Assembly: GCA_028277725.1 (NCBI GenBank)
Contig: JANQFX010000049.1
Coordinates: forward strand, 40,558 to 104,557
DNA from: Thiohalocapsa sp.
GTDB lineage: Bacteria > Pseudomonadota > Gammaproteobacteria > Chromatiales > Chromatiaceae
Direction of reading: 5' to 3'
Length of the DNA: 64,000 nt
How positions within the stretch are numbered: the stretch's first letter is position 1; the number at the start of each line of letters is the position of its first letter. The notes beneath the pieces were generated by a model, which saw nothing but the letters and a program-made list of their open reading frames with translations, made no database searches and was not told the DNA's origin. Shown here piece by piece: positions 19,312 through 30,770 of the stretch. The translations under genes were made by a program, and so were the position numbers.

Positions 19312-22300
19312 TCAGAGCCCCAACTCCCGCCAGCGCCCCTGCACCCGTTTGACGGACACGGGGTAGGCGGTGCCGAGTTGCTGCGCGAATAGCGATACCC
19401 GCAGCTCCTCGAGCATCCAGCGAATCTCCTCCAGTCGCGGGTCGTCGCGCTCCGCGGCGCGGGCCGCGGCCTGACGCTCGGCGAGCTGTTCCAGCAGGGG
19501 CCCGAGCTCCGCCAGGCGCTGCTGATCGCGGCCGGCGGCATGCGAGAGCTTCTCGGTGCGCTGCTCGGCGGCGCGCAGATAGCGGGGATACTCCTTGAGA
19601 CGCTCGAAGGGCACCTGCTCCATGAAGCCGCGGAACACCAGGGCATCCAGCTGCGCGCGCAGATCCAGCACCGATGGCATCCAGTTGATCTGAGTGATGC
19701 CCGCCAAACGCTTGCGGAGTTGCTGATAGGCGTCGAGGATGCGCCCGGCCAGGGCCGAGACCTCGTTCGCGGTCGGCATGAGTCGCGCCTTGCAGGTCTG
19801 AATGCGGGCCTCGAAGGCGGATTGATCGCGAATCGGCGGCTGCCCCTCGGTGAAGGTCAGGTCGACGATCAGGGCCGCCAGCTCGTCCGCCAAGTCCGGC
19901 GGCGCATGGGCTTGGCCGCCCCCCGGCGTCGGCGCCTTGGCGTACTGCAGGCGCATGCGGTCGAGCCCCGGCAGGTTGCGCCGCAGGTAGCGCATCTCCT
20001 GCGATAGGCTCAACGTGATCAGTCGGCGCAACCCGGCGTGCATGGAGCGTGCGGCCGTGTGCTCCGCGTCGAGCACGCGGATCGCCACGCTGTCGCCCCG
20101 GTCCACCAGGGCCGGATAGCCGCGCAGCTCGATGCAACCGCCGCCCTTTCCTCCACCCTGGCCGCCGCCGAGCCTGCGATCGACGTGCTCCGGCAGCGCT
20201 CCGAAGTCCCAACGCGTGATGCCGTCGCGCTCGATGCCTGTACCTGAAACACCGGACACCGGCAGGGCTGCGGGCGCGGAGTCGGCGTGCTTGCGTTTGA
20301 GCGCCACCAGGTTCTCGCCACTCGCCACGGTGCGGCCGTCCCCGTCCACCAGGCGCACCTTCATCCGCAGGTGCGCCGGCAGCGCACCGATATCCCAGGC
20401 GTCCTCCGGCACATGCTCGCCGTAGAGCGCCCTCAGCTCCTCGGCGACGGCCTGGATCAGCGGGCGGTCGGAAGGCTTGAGCCTTGCTGCGATGCGCTCG
20501 GCCGTCTCGGGAATGGGCACGAAGGCCCTGCGCAGGGCCTTGGGCAGGCCGCGCAGCATGGCCGTGATGCGCTCCGCGAGCAGGCCGGGCACCAGCCAGT
20601 CGAGCCGCTCCGGCGCGACCTGATTCACCAGCGCCAGCGGCACCACTAGCGTGAGGCCGTCGGCCCGGTTGCCCGGATCGAACTGATACTCCAGCGGCAG
20701 GTCGGTGGCGCCGACGCGCAGGCTATCGGGGTAGCGCTGGGGCGTGATCTCGGCGGCCTCGCGGGCGAGCAGGTCCGTCAACTGCATGTGCAGGAGCTTC
20801 GGCTGCTGCTTGGTCGCCTTGCGCAACCACGGCTCGAACTGGGGCTTGGAGTAGACCCCCGTCGGCACGCGGGCGGCGTAGAAGGCGTAGATGGCCTCCT
20901 CGTCCACCAGAATATCCCGGCGCCGCGACTTGGCCTCCAACTGGTGGACCGAGTCGATCAGCTCCTGGTTGTGGCGCCAGAAGGGGGCGCGGGTGTCGAA
21001 GTCCCCCTGCGCCAGACCGAAGCGCAGAAAGACCTCCCGCGCCTCCGGCGGGTTGATGGGGCCGTAGTTGACCCGCCGCCGGCTCGCCAGCGTGACGCCG
21101 AACAGGGTCACGGTCTCGAAGGCTCCGACGTAGCCGCGCTCCGACTGCCAGTGCGGTTCGGCATAGCTGCGCTTGATCAGGTGCGCGCCGGCTTGCTCGA
21201 TCCACCCCGGCTGCACCTTGGCGACGATGCGACCATAGTCGCGGGTGGTCTCGACGCGCTCGGCGCAGATGATCCACTTCGGGCTCGCCTTGAACAGCCC
21301 GGAACTCGGGTGAACGTGAAAGCGCCCGCCGCGGGCGCCGAGGTATTCGCGCTGCTCTTCCTTGCGGCCGATGTTGCTGAGCAGGCCCGTCAGCAACGCC
21401 CGATGTGCTTCCTCGAAGGTCGCATCCGTCTCGCCCTCCATGAGCCCCAGCTCGGCGAGCTGCTCGCGGAGCTGGGTGTGCACATCGTGCCACTCCTGCA
21501 CCCGGTTCCACGACAGGAAGTGCCGCTTGCAGAGCTGCTGGAACTTGCGCCGCGACAGGTGCTTGCGCTCCTGCTCCAGGAAGCGCCACAGATTGAGGAA
21601 GGTCAGAAAGTCCGAGTCCGGGTGGTTGAAGGTCGCGTGGATCTCATCGGCGGACTGGCGCTGCTCCAATGGCCGCTCGCGCGGGTCCTGAACGCTCAGC
21701 GCGGCGGCGATGATCAGCACCTCACGCAGGCTCTTGTGCTCCCCGGCGGCCAGCAGCATGCGGGCAATGCGCGGGTCCACCGGCAGGCGGGCGAGCTTGC
21801 GGCCGATGTCCGTGAGCCGGCCCTCGCCGTCCAGCGCACCCAGTTCCTCGAGCGTCCGATAGCCGTCGGAGACCAGCTTCGGCTGCGGCGGGTCGATGAA
21901 CGGAAAGGTCTCGATGTCGCCGAAGCCGAGCTGCTTCATCTGCAGGATGACCGCCGCCAGGTTGGTGCGGCGGATCTCGGGCTCGGTAAATGCCGCCCGC
22001 GCCTGGAAGCCGTCCTCGTCGTAGAGACGAATGCAAACACCGGCGGCAACGCGCCCGCAGCGACCCTTGCGCTGGTCGGCGCTGGCCTGGCTGATGCGCT
22101 CCACCGGCAGGCGCTGCACCTTGCTGCGGTGGCTATAGCGGCTGATGCGCGCAAAGCCGGGGTCGACGACATAGTGGATACCGGGCACCGTCAGCGAGGT
22201 CTCGGCGACGTTGGTCGCCAGCACCACCCGGCGGCGTCCGTGCTGCTGGAACACCCGCGCCTGCTCCGCCGGCCCCTGGCGGGCGAACAGGGGCAGCACC

Positions 22301-23439
22301 TCGGTGCTCGGCGGGTGATGCTTGCGCAGGGTCTCCGCAGTCTCGCGGATCTCGCGCTCGCCGGACAGGAAGACCAGGACATCGCCGCGACCCTCCCGCG
22401 CCAGCTCGGCCACGGCATCGGAGATGGCCGTCTGCATGGCGTCGTCGCGCTCCCCGGCGGACGGCTCCTCGGGCGGGCGCCAACGCACCTCCACGGGATA
22501 GGTGCGACCGCTGATCTCGATGATCGGCGCATCGCCCGCCGGCCCGGAGAAGTGCTTGGCGAAGCGCTCGGGGTCGATGGTGGCCGAGGTGACGATCAGC
22601 TTCAGGTCCGGGCGCTTGGGCAGCAGCTGCTTCAGATAGCCGAGCAGGAAGTCGATATTGAGGCTGCGCTCGTGGGCCTCGTCGATGATCAGGGTGTCGT
22701 ACTCGGTGAGCAGCCGGTCATGCTGCAGCTCGGCCAGCAGGATGCCGTCGGTCATGAGCTTGACGGCCGTCTCGGGATGCACCCGGTCGTGGAAGCGCAC
22801 CTTGTAGCCGACCGTGGTGCCGAGTTCGGTGCCGAGTTCCTGGGAGACCCGGCTCGCCAGACTGCGGGCGGCGATGCGCCGGGGCTGCGTGTGGCCGATG
22901 CGCCCGAAGATGCCGCGCCCCTGACCCAGCCCCTGAACCAGTCCCTGACCGGCGCCGCCCAGCCCGAGGGCCGGGTCCAGGCACAGCTTCGGCAGCTGGG
23001 TGGATTTCCCCGAGCCGGTCTCGCCGCACAGGATCACCACCTGATGCGCGCGGATCAGCCGCGCCACCTCATCTCGGCGCTCGCTGACGGGCAGCTCCGG
23101 CGGGTACTGGACGCCTGGCACCGCCGCGCGGCGACGCTGCACCAGAGCCTGGGACTGGCCGATGGTCTCGACCACCGTCGCCAGGCCACGGTCCACCGGC
23201 AGCCCCTGCTCCGCGCGCCGACGCAGGCCGCGCAGCCGGCGACGCAGCTCGTGGCGGTCGCGGATCAGGCAGCCGGCGAGGTCGGCATCGCCGACGTCGA
23301 GGCCCGGTGTTGTCGCATTCGGGGATGCGGAGCGAGGCGCCGCCCCTGGCTTTCCGACGTCTGTGCGGGCTTGCGGTTGGGATTGGGCATGCGCCGACGC
23401 TGGTCGGGAGGCGTCGGGAGCCGAGTCGTTCTTCTGCAT
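19312..23439 (-). CDS. hrpA: ATP-dependent RNA helicase HrpA
   Basis: GETGSGKSTQLPKLC, DEAH box (LIIDEAHERSLNIDFLLGYLK), long HrpA C-terminal region. Confidence 0.96.
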   Translation of the reverse strand: MQKNDSAPDASRPASAHAQSQPQARTDVGKPGAAPRSASPNATTPGLDVGDADLAGCLIRDRHELRRRLRGLRRRAEQGLPVDRGLATVVETIGQSQALVQRRRAAVPGVQYPPELPVSERRDEVARLIRAHQVVILCGETGSGKSTQLPKLCLDPALGLGGAGQGLVQGLGQGRGIFGRIGHTQPRRIAARSLASRVSQELGTELGTTVGYKVRFHDRVHPETAVKLMTDGILLAELQHDRLLTEYDTLIIDEAHERSLNIDFLLGYLKQLLPKRPDLKLIVTSATIDPERFAKHFSGPAGDAPIIEISGRTYPVEVRWRPPEEPSAGERDDAMQTAISDAVAELAREGRGDVLVFLSGEREIRETAETLRKHHPPSTEVLPLFARQGPAEQARVFQQHGRRRVVLATNVAETSLTVPGIHYVVDPGFARISRYSHRSKVQRLPVERISQASADQRKGRCGRVAAGVCIRLYDEDGFQARAAFTEPEIRRTNLAAVILQMKQLGFGDIETFPFIDPPQPKLVSDGYRTLEELGALDGEGRLTDIGRKLARLPVDPRIARMLLAAGEHKSLREVLIIAAALSVQDPRERPLEQRQSADEIHATFNHPDSDFLTFLNLWRFLEQERKHLSRRKFQQLCKRHFLSWNRVQEWHDVHTQLREQLAELGLMEGETDATFEEAHRALLTGLLSNIGRKEEQREYLGARGGRFHVHPSSGLFKASPKWIICAERVETTRDYGRIVAKVQPGWIEQAGAHLIKRSYAEPHWQSERGYVGAFETVTLFGVTLASRRRVNYGPINPPEAREVFLRFGLAQGDFDTRAPFWRHNQELIDSVHQLEAKSRRRDILVDEEAIYAFYAARVPTGVYSKPQFEPWLRKATKQQPKLLHMQLTDLLAREAAEITPQRYPDSLRVGATDLPLEYQFDPGNRADGLTLVVPLALVNQVAPERLDWLVPGLLAERITAMLRGLPKALRRAFVPIPETAERIAARLKPSDRPLIQAVAEELRALYGEHVPEDAWDIGALPAHLRMKVRLVDGDGRTVASGENLVALKRKHADSAPAALPVSGVSGTGIERDGITRWDFGALPEHVDRRLGGGQGGGKGGGCIELRGYPALVDRGDSVAIRVLDAEHTAARSMHAGLRRLITLSLSQEMRYLRRNLPGLDRMRLQYAKAPTPGGGQAHAPPDLADELAALIVDLTFTEGQPPIRDQSAFEARIQTCKARLMPTANEVSALAGRILDAYQQLRKRLAGITQINWMPSVLDLRAQLDALVFRGFMEQVPFERLKEYPRYLRAAEQRTEKLSHAAGRDQQRLAELGPLLEQLAERQAAARAAERDDPRLEEIRWMLEELRVSLFAQQLGTAYPVSVKRVQGRWRELGL

Positions 23440-23623
23440 GCGCTTAACATGGGGGCAAAGGGGTCATTCCCGGAGATTGGCGGGCCCGAATCCACCTCGC
23501 GTCGGCGATGCACGCGCACCGCGGCGCGCACTGCGCCCGGAGCGCTCCATCGTTGCCGCTAGGGCGTCGAATCGGCAGGCGTGTCCAGCCGGCTTGCTCC
23601 GGCGACCGAGTCAGGGGGTACGT

Positions 23624-24106
23624 TCAGTTGGCGGAGCCGCGGCCCTGCGGGATGCGCACGGCCAGCAGGTCGCAGACCTCGTGCCGCAGGAGCGAGCGGG
23701 AGGTGGAGCCGAACAGCCTGCTGAGCCAGTTGTGATCCGGGGCGCCGACGACGATCAGGTCTACCTCCAGGTCCTTGGCGACGCTCTCAATGCTGCGACC
23801 GGTCGGGCCGAACTCGACGATCCGATCCTCCGGCGGCACGCCGATGCGCTCGCCGAGGGCATCCAGTTCCCGGCGCGCAACGTCCACCAACTCATGCTCC
23901 AGATCGAGATCCGACGGCAGCGTCGGCTCCGCCATGAAGGCACCACCGGCGAGCTCGGTCTCCGGCGAGACGTACTCGACGACATTGAGGATGCTGAGAC
24001 GCGCACCGAAGCGTTCGCGCATCTCGAGCGCGCGCTCCACGACCGCGTCGGACTCCGGCGCGAAGTCCACGGCGAGCAAGAGATGCCGATAGGTGTACTC
24101 GGACAT
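23624..24106 (-). CDS. universal stress protein (UspA family)
   Basis: YRHLLLAVDFAPESDAVVERA...DLIVVGAPDHNWLSRLFGSTSRSLLRHEVCDLLAVR. Confidence 0.93.
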   Translation of the reverse strand: MSEYTYRHLLLAVDFAPESDAVVERALEMRERFGARLSILNVVEYVSPETELAGGAFMAEPTLPSDLDLEHELVDVARRELDALGERIGVPPEDRIVEFGPTGRSIESVAKDLEVDLIVVGAPDHNWLSRLFGSTSRSLLRHEVCDLLAVRIPQGRGSAN

Positions 24107-24269
24107 GGCCTATCCCTCCAGCAGCATGGGGGTTCGATGGATGGTGCTGAGAGTATAGGCCCCGGAGCCCCCCTGCCCAGGCGCAATGCGCGGCTTCGCG
24201 CCTGCGTTTCGGCGGCACGCGTGCCGCTGGCTTAGAATGCGCGGCTCCAGATCGCTGCCCCGAGCCGAC

Positions 24270-25151
24270 ATGCCCAGCCACCTGATGCCCCTGTCCCTGA
24301 GCAACGCTGCCCCCTACCAACGCTGGCGGGACGCCAAACTCGCGGACCTGCCACGCAACCCGAGCGATCTGGTGGTCGAGGTGCGTGACCCGAGACACCT
24401 GAGCGACGCCGAGACAGAGGCCATCCGAGCACGCTGCAAACGCTGGAACATGGCCGTCTACGTGGCCGCCACCGGCGACGACCCGGACAAGGACATCCCC
24501 AGGCGACTGGGAGAGCGATTCGGCCTCAGGCGGCTGGATCACAACCCGGGGGCGGACGCCGATGCCATCACGTCCATCACCGTCCAATCCGATGCCCTGC
24601 ATCGGGGCTTCATCCCCTATACCGATCGGCCCATCGCCTGGCATACGGACGGCTACTACAACCCGCCGCTGCGTCAGATCCACGGTTTCATCCTGCATTG
24701 CGTGCACCCGGCCTCCGACGGCGGCGAGAACGCGCTGCTGGACCCTGAGATCGCCTATATCCGGCTACGCGACCGGGACCCGGAGCACATTCGGGCGCTG
24801 ATGCGCGCCGACGCCATGACCATCCCCGCGAACGTGGTCGATGGCGAAGAGCAGCGCCCGGCGAGCATCGGCCCCGTGTTCACGAGCGGCGAGCGCGGTC
24901 GGCTGGCCATGCGCTACACGGACCGCAAGCGCAATGTCGAATGGCGCGACGACGAGGCCACCACGACGGCCGTCGCGGCGCTACGGGCGGTCTTCGAGGC
25001 CGAGGACACCCCGATGATGCGGCTGCGCCTGCAGGCCGGCTGGGGCGTCATCTGCAACAACGTGCTGCACACCCGCACGCGCTTCAGCGACGCGGGCGAG
25101 CCTAGGCTCTTGTACCGGGCGCGATACTACGATCGCATCGAAGGGACCTGA
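24270..25151 (+). CDS. TauD/TfdA-family Fe(II)/2-oxoglutarate dioxygenase-like protein
   Basis: WHTDGYYNPPLRQIHGFILHC, GWGVICNNVLHTRTRFSD. Confidence 0.8.
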   Translation: MPSHLMPLSLSNAAPYQRWRDAKLADLPRNPSDLVVEVRDPRHLSDAETEAIRARCKRWNMAVYVAATGDDPDKDIPRRLGERFGLRRLDHNPGADADAITSITVQSDALHRGFIPYTDRPIAWHTDGYYNPPLRQIHGFILHCVHPASDGGENALLDPEIAYIRLRDRDPEHIRALMRADAMTIPANVVDGEEQRPASIGPVFTSGERGRLAMRYTDRKRNVEWRDDEATTTAVAALRAVFEAEDTPMMRLRLQAGWGVICNNVLHTRTRFSDAGEPRLLYRARYYDRIEGT

Positions 25152-25205
25152 GACGGATTGTCGGGCACCCTGTACACGGCCCGACCGATGCCGGAAACGG
25201 CCGGC

Positions 25206-26924
<1,719 letters not shown>

Positions 26925-27344
26925 TCAGTCGTCGAGGTTGTCGAGGGCCTTCTGGAATCGATTCGCGTGGGAACGCTCCGCCTTGGCGAGGGTTTCGAAC
27001 CAATCGGCGATTTCATGGAACCCTTCCTCGCGAGCGACCTTGGCCATACTCGGATACATGTCCGTGTACTCGTAGGTCTCGCTGGCGACGGCGGACTTCA
27101 GATTGTCGCTCGTTGTGCCGATGGGCAGCCCCGTCGCCGGGTCACCGACGGACTCGAGGTATTCCAAGTGGCCATGCGCATGGCCGGTCTCGCCGTCCGC
27201 GGTGGAGCGAAACACCGCGGCGACGTCGTTGTAGCCCTCGATGTCCGCCTTCTGCGCGAAGTACAGGTAACGGCGGTTCGCCTGGGACTCGCTGGCGAAG
27301 GCGTCCCTCAGACACCGCTCGGTCTTGCTGCCTTTGAGTTCCAT
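26925..27344 (-). CDS. rubrerythrin-like ferritin-superfamily protein
   Basis: [63 protein letters not shown]. Confidence 0.9.
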   Translation of the reverse strand: MELKGSKTERCLRDAFASESQANRRYLYFAQKADIEGYNDVAAVFRSTADGETGHAHGHLEYLESVGDPATGLPIGTTSDNLKSAVASETYEYTDMYPSMAKVAREEGFHEIADWFETLAKAERSHANRFQKALDNLDD

Positions 27345-27770
27345 GCTGGGATCCTCTTTGGGTTGGCTGATGGGGGGCTGGAGTGCTGCCGCACGCCCTG
27401 AATGACTGCTTGCCGGATTGGCGCACTTGGGCGTTGCCTTAGGTCGAGCAAGAGGAGCCGACGAGCAACTCTGCCTGCCGCGATGCCCGAGCCAACTCGC
27501 CACGAAGCCCGTTCACGCAGGGGCGACCATACCCGCGCAAAAAGCAGGGCAGCAACCCCTAATCACATTGCATCGGGTGGGGCGCGAGGCGCCGAGCCGA
27601 TGCAATCGAGCCCGTGCCAACGCTGGCGCGACGGGTATCGGCGTCGCCGCGGCCTTGGGCGGAACGATAAATTCCCTGAAGCTCGCATATCCTGAATTGG
27701 TTTGCCGCCGGGCGCGGAACCTGATAGTAGTTGGTGAACGGACCCATGAATCGGCACGCCCAGGACTCCA

Positions 27771-28619
27771 ATGGCCGAGATCGATGCAGAGCGCACACCG
27801 GCTTCAGGCGCACACACACCGCCCGCGGCCGGGCCCGTGAGGCTGCTCCAGTTCACCGACCTGCACCTGTTCGCCGATCCGCATCGGCGCCTGCTCGGGC
27901 AGGACACCCGGGCAACCTTCGAATCGGTAGTGGCGCTTGCTAGGTCGCGGCATTGGCCACCGGACGCCCTGCTGCTCACCGGCGATCTGGTGCACGACGA
28001 GGTGACAGCAGGTTACCGGCTGCTGAGGGAACGCCTGGCGGCCCTGGGCATTCCCTATTTCTGCATACCGGGCAACCACGACCGACTCGACCTGCTCGTC
28101 GGCCATTTGGATAGCGGCGCGGCATCTGCAATGCGCGTGGTCGCCATGGGGGCCTGGGACCTGGTCCTGCTGGACTCCACCATCCCCGGCGAGGCAGGCG
28201 GACACCTCGATGCGAGCGTCCTGCGCGGGCTCGCCGAGCACGGAGCGGCCTCCGGCCGCCCGACCATGGTCTTCCTGCACCATCACCCGTTACCGGTGCA
28301 GAGCCGCTGGATCGACACCATGCGAGTGGACAATGGCACGGAGCTGCTCGAGACACTGCGACAACACCCGCAGCTTCGTGCGGTCGTCTTCGGCCACATC
28401 CACCAGGGATTCGAGCAGGCTTGGAGCGATAGTCGCCTGATCGGGACCCCGTCCACCTGCGTGCAGTTCCACCCTCGCAGCAGAGACTTCCAGCTCGATT
28501 CGGCCACACCTGGCTACCGTTGGATCGACCTCTATCCGGACGGCCAATTCGAGACGGGCATCGAGCGCACGGACACCTATCCCGAACCGCTCGACCTCGC
28601 CGAGATCGACGGCTACTAA
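27771..28619 (+). CDS. cpdA: 3',5'-cyclic-AMP phosphodiesterase CpdA-like metallophosphoesterase
   Basis: LQFTDLHLFADPHRRLLGQDT, LLTGDLVHDEV, IPGNHDRLD, VVFGHIHQGFE. Confidence 0.9.
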   Translation: MAEIDAERTPASGAHTPPAAGPVRLLQFTDLHLFADPHRRLLGQDTRATFESVVALARSRHWPPDALLLTGDLVHDEVTAGYRLLRERLAALGIPYFCIPGNHDRLDLLVGHLDSGAASAMRVVAMGAWDLVLLDSTIPGEAGGHLDASVLRGLAEHGAASGRPTMVFLHHHPLPVQSRWIDTMRVDNGTELLETLRQHPQLRAVVFGHIHQGFEQAWSDSRLIGTPSTCVQFHPRSRDFQLDSATPGYRWIDLYPDGQFETGIERTDTYPEPLDLAEIDGY

Positions 28620-28675
28620 GTGCACGCTGCACCGGTGGCCACTCGCCTGCCCCCGGTCGCGACCGCCGGCATCAT

Positions 28676-28912
28676 CCTAGATGGAGTCGTTGGACGGTCG
28701 TCAGGGTGCGTCCCGCGGGGCGTCCAGCAAGGCAAAACGACGCGGAATAGTCACGCTATTCCAAGGAGTTGTAACGATGCTGGGCGCTCCGCGGGGCGTG
28801 CCATGGCGACCGTAGCGCCCGTCACCCAATGGGTGATCTGCACTTCTCCGCGGAACCCGAAGCAACTCAGTGCCTTGCCTAGAAGTCGGCGCGGTCAACT
28901 GCTCCGTCTAGG
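28676..28912 (+). mobile_element. MITE-like element, copy B (237 bp)
   Basis: TIRs CCTAGATGGAGTCGTTG (28676-28692) and CAACTGCTCCGTCTAGG (28896-28912); direct repeat ATCAT at 28671-28675 / 28913-28917; same length as copy A. Confidence 0.88.
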
Positions 28913-28913
28913 A

Positions 28914-29687
28914 TCATGGGCCTTCGAGGTCGACCGGCACCAGGTCGGCGGCGACGATACCGTCGTCGAGGTGCCGCATGCGCACCGCCAGCAACTCCAC
29001 ACCCGCATCCGCCGCGGCGAGCAACGCCTCGCCATAGGCCGGATCGATGTCCCAGGCCGGAGCAAAGCACTCGCCCTCCGGTCGATTCAGCGCAAACAAC
29101 ATGACCCCGCGCAAGCCCGAGCGCACGGCATGTGCGAGTAGTGCCAGGTGCTTGCGACCGCGTTCGGTCTTCGCGTCCGGGAAGCGCAGCCGGTCGCCAT
29201 CCAGCAGCGTGACGTTCTTGACCTCCACCAGGGCGTCGGCCACATCATTACGGGAACCAGGTGCGAGACCATCGCCGAGACCTTCATCGGGAAGGTCGGA
29301 CGCGCGGCCGCCGTCCAACGCGATATCGACACGGCCGGAGTGCGGCCCGGCCGCGTAGGAGACCTCCCGCCGCAAGCGGTCATATCCGGCCAGGGGCGGG
29401 ATGCGGCCGGCCTCGATGCCCTCCGCCATGACCTGATTCGGGCGCTGGGTGTTGACGCCGATCCAGCCACCGCCCATGTCGGTTCGCTCCAGGGTCCAGC
29501 GCAGCTTGCGGCGCGGGTCGGGGGCAGGCGACACCTGCACCGGTACGCCGGTCGTCCAACAGCTCATGAGCGTGCCCGTGTTGGGCACGTGCGCATCGAC
29601 GCGCTGGCCGGTGGCCAGTTCAACCTGCGCAACGAACCGATTGGGTCGCGCCAGAATGCGTCCGTGATGGAGTTCGGGGAGTTGCAG
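28914..29687 (-). CDS. sfsA: sugar fermentation stimulation protein SfsA (start codon uncertain)
   Basis: LQLPELHHGRILARPNRFVAQVELATGQRVDAHVPNTGTLMSCWTTGVPVQVSPAPDPRRKLRWTLE; ORF opens to 29795, overlapping acyP; no clear ATG. Confidence 0.9.
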   Translation of the reverse strand: MQLPELHHGRILARPNRFVAQVELATGQRVDAHVPNTGTLMSCWTTGVPVQVSPAPDPRRKLRWTLERTDMGGGWIGVNTQRPNQVMAEGIEAGRIPPLAGYDRLRREVSYAAGPHSGRVDIALDGGRASDLPDEGLGDGLAPGSRNDVADALVEVKNVTLLDGDRLRFPDAKTERGRKHLALLAHAVRSGLRGVMLFALNRPEGECFAPAWDIDPAYGEALLAAADAGVELLAVRMRHLDDGIVAADLVPVDLEGP

Positions 29688-29701
29688 CGGACCGCCCCGC
29701 C

Positions 29702-29995
29702 TCAGCCCGTCGTGAAGCCCTTCATGGGGCTGTAGGGAATGGTCTCGCAGGCGACCCCCGTCACCTGTGCCTGCGGAGGCCCCCGCCGCAGCCACTCGCG
29801 CAGCCGGCCGATGGTCTCGGGCTCGCCGCAGGCGGTGACCTCCACGCGGCCGTCATCCAGATTGCGGGCGTGACCGGTGAGGCCGAGACGGAGGGCCTCC
29901 TCCCGCGTAGAGGCCCTGTAGAACACGCCCTGCACCTGTCCGGCGACGGTGCAACGGACGCAGACCAGGGTTTCGTTCGGTTTGGAGTCGTTCAT
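29702..29995 (-). CDS. acyP: acylphosphatase
   Basis: CTVAGQVQGVFYRASTREEALRLGLTGHARNLDDGRVEVTACGE. Confidence 0.95.
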   Translation of the reverse strand: MNDSKPNETLVCVRCTVAGQVQGVFYRASTREEALRLGLTGHARNLDDGRVEVTACGEPETIGRLREWLRRGPPQAQVTGVACETIPYSPMKGFTTG

Positions 29996-30005
29996 GGCGA
30001 TCTGG

Positions 30006-30584
30006 CTACTGCCCCGCGCCTTCCTGCTCGCGCTTGTACTTGGTGAAAGTCGTGTCCTGGTAGGCCCCCTCGACGATATAGCGCCCGAGCAGCATGAACT
30101 CCTCGGCGTTGCGGGTCGCCCCGGTGTAGCGCCCCACCATGTTGCCGTCGAGGTCGAAGAACGCGAATACGGGCGTGGCGCGCACGCGCAGCCCCTTCAG
30201 CGCAAAGTCCTTCTGCGGCATGGTGGTGCCCTCGAAGTCCGTGATCTCGATGTCGCCCTCCACATCCACCGGGAAGACCAGGAAGTGCTCCTTGTAATAG
30301 TCCTGCACCTCGGGCCGATTCAGCACCGTGGTCTTCATGCGATGACAGAAGGGGCACTCGTCCATTTCGAACATCAGCAGGACACCCCTCTTCCCCTCGT
30401 CACGGGCGGTCTGCAACTCCTCGCTGAAATCGCCGAAGGTCTGGTCGAAGAAGTACTCGCCCGGGTCGCGCGTGGCACTCGCCTGCGCTGTGGCCACCGC
30501 CATCGCGACCAGCACGACGATCAGAAGGACCAGTCGAAGGGACGGAGTGAATCCCCGGCCGAGGTCGTTTGTGAAACTCTGCAT
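30006..30584 (-). CDS. exported thioredoxin-fold protein (SoxW-like)
   Basis: Signal/TM N-terminus; LLMFEMDECPFCHRMKTTVLNRPEVQDYYKEHF with CxxC. Confidence 0.85.
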   Translation of the reverse strand: MQSFTNDLGRGFTPSLRLVLLIVVLVAMAVATAQASATRDPGEYFFDQTFGDFSEELQTARDEGKRGVLLMFEMDECPFCHRMKTTVLNRPEVQDYYKEHFLVFPVDVEGDIEITDFEGTTMPQKDFALKGLRVRATPVFAFFDLDGNMVGRYTGATRNAEEFMLLGRYIVEGAYQDTTFTKYKREQEGAGQ

Positions 30585-30770
30585 GATGCCACCTCGAGAC
30601 TCGAACACCCGGGATTGTCGTTTGCACGACGAACCTTTGCAACGCGTCGGCGTGCCTGATTCGGGCCAGCCCGCGAGACCCGGCGACGCCATGCTCCTGG
30701 CCAGCGGCTACACTGCCGATTTGCAATGGCATCGACCGGTGATGCGGACAATGGGGGCGGAGAGTACACA

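Noticed and set aside
20788-23562. 924-codon + strand ORF antisense to hrpA (and similar long antisense ORFs at 57017-58420, 62020-63768, 59219-60142, 26136-27401)
   Set aside because: Shadow ORFs expected in high-GC DNA opposite real genes; translations are low-complexity and show no recognisable domain, while the opposite strand has clear families.
28620-29141. ORFs through the MITE copies as ordinary protein genes
   Set aside because: They run out of the element into unrelated flanking frames; discussed only as possible element-encoded peptide.
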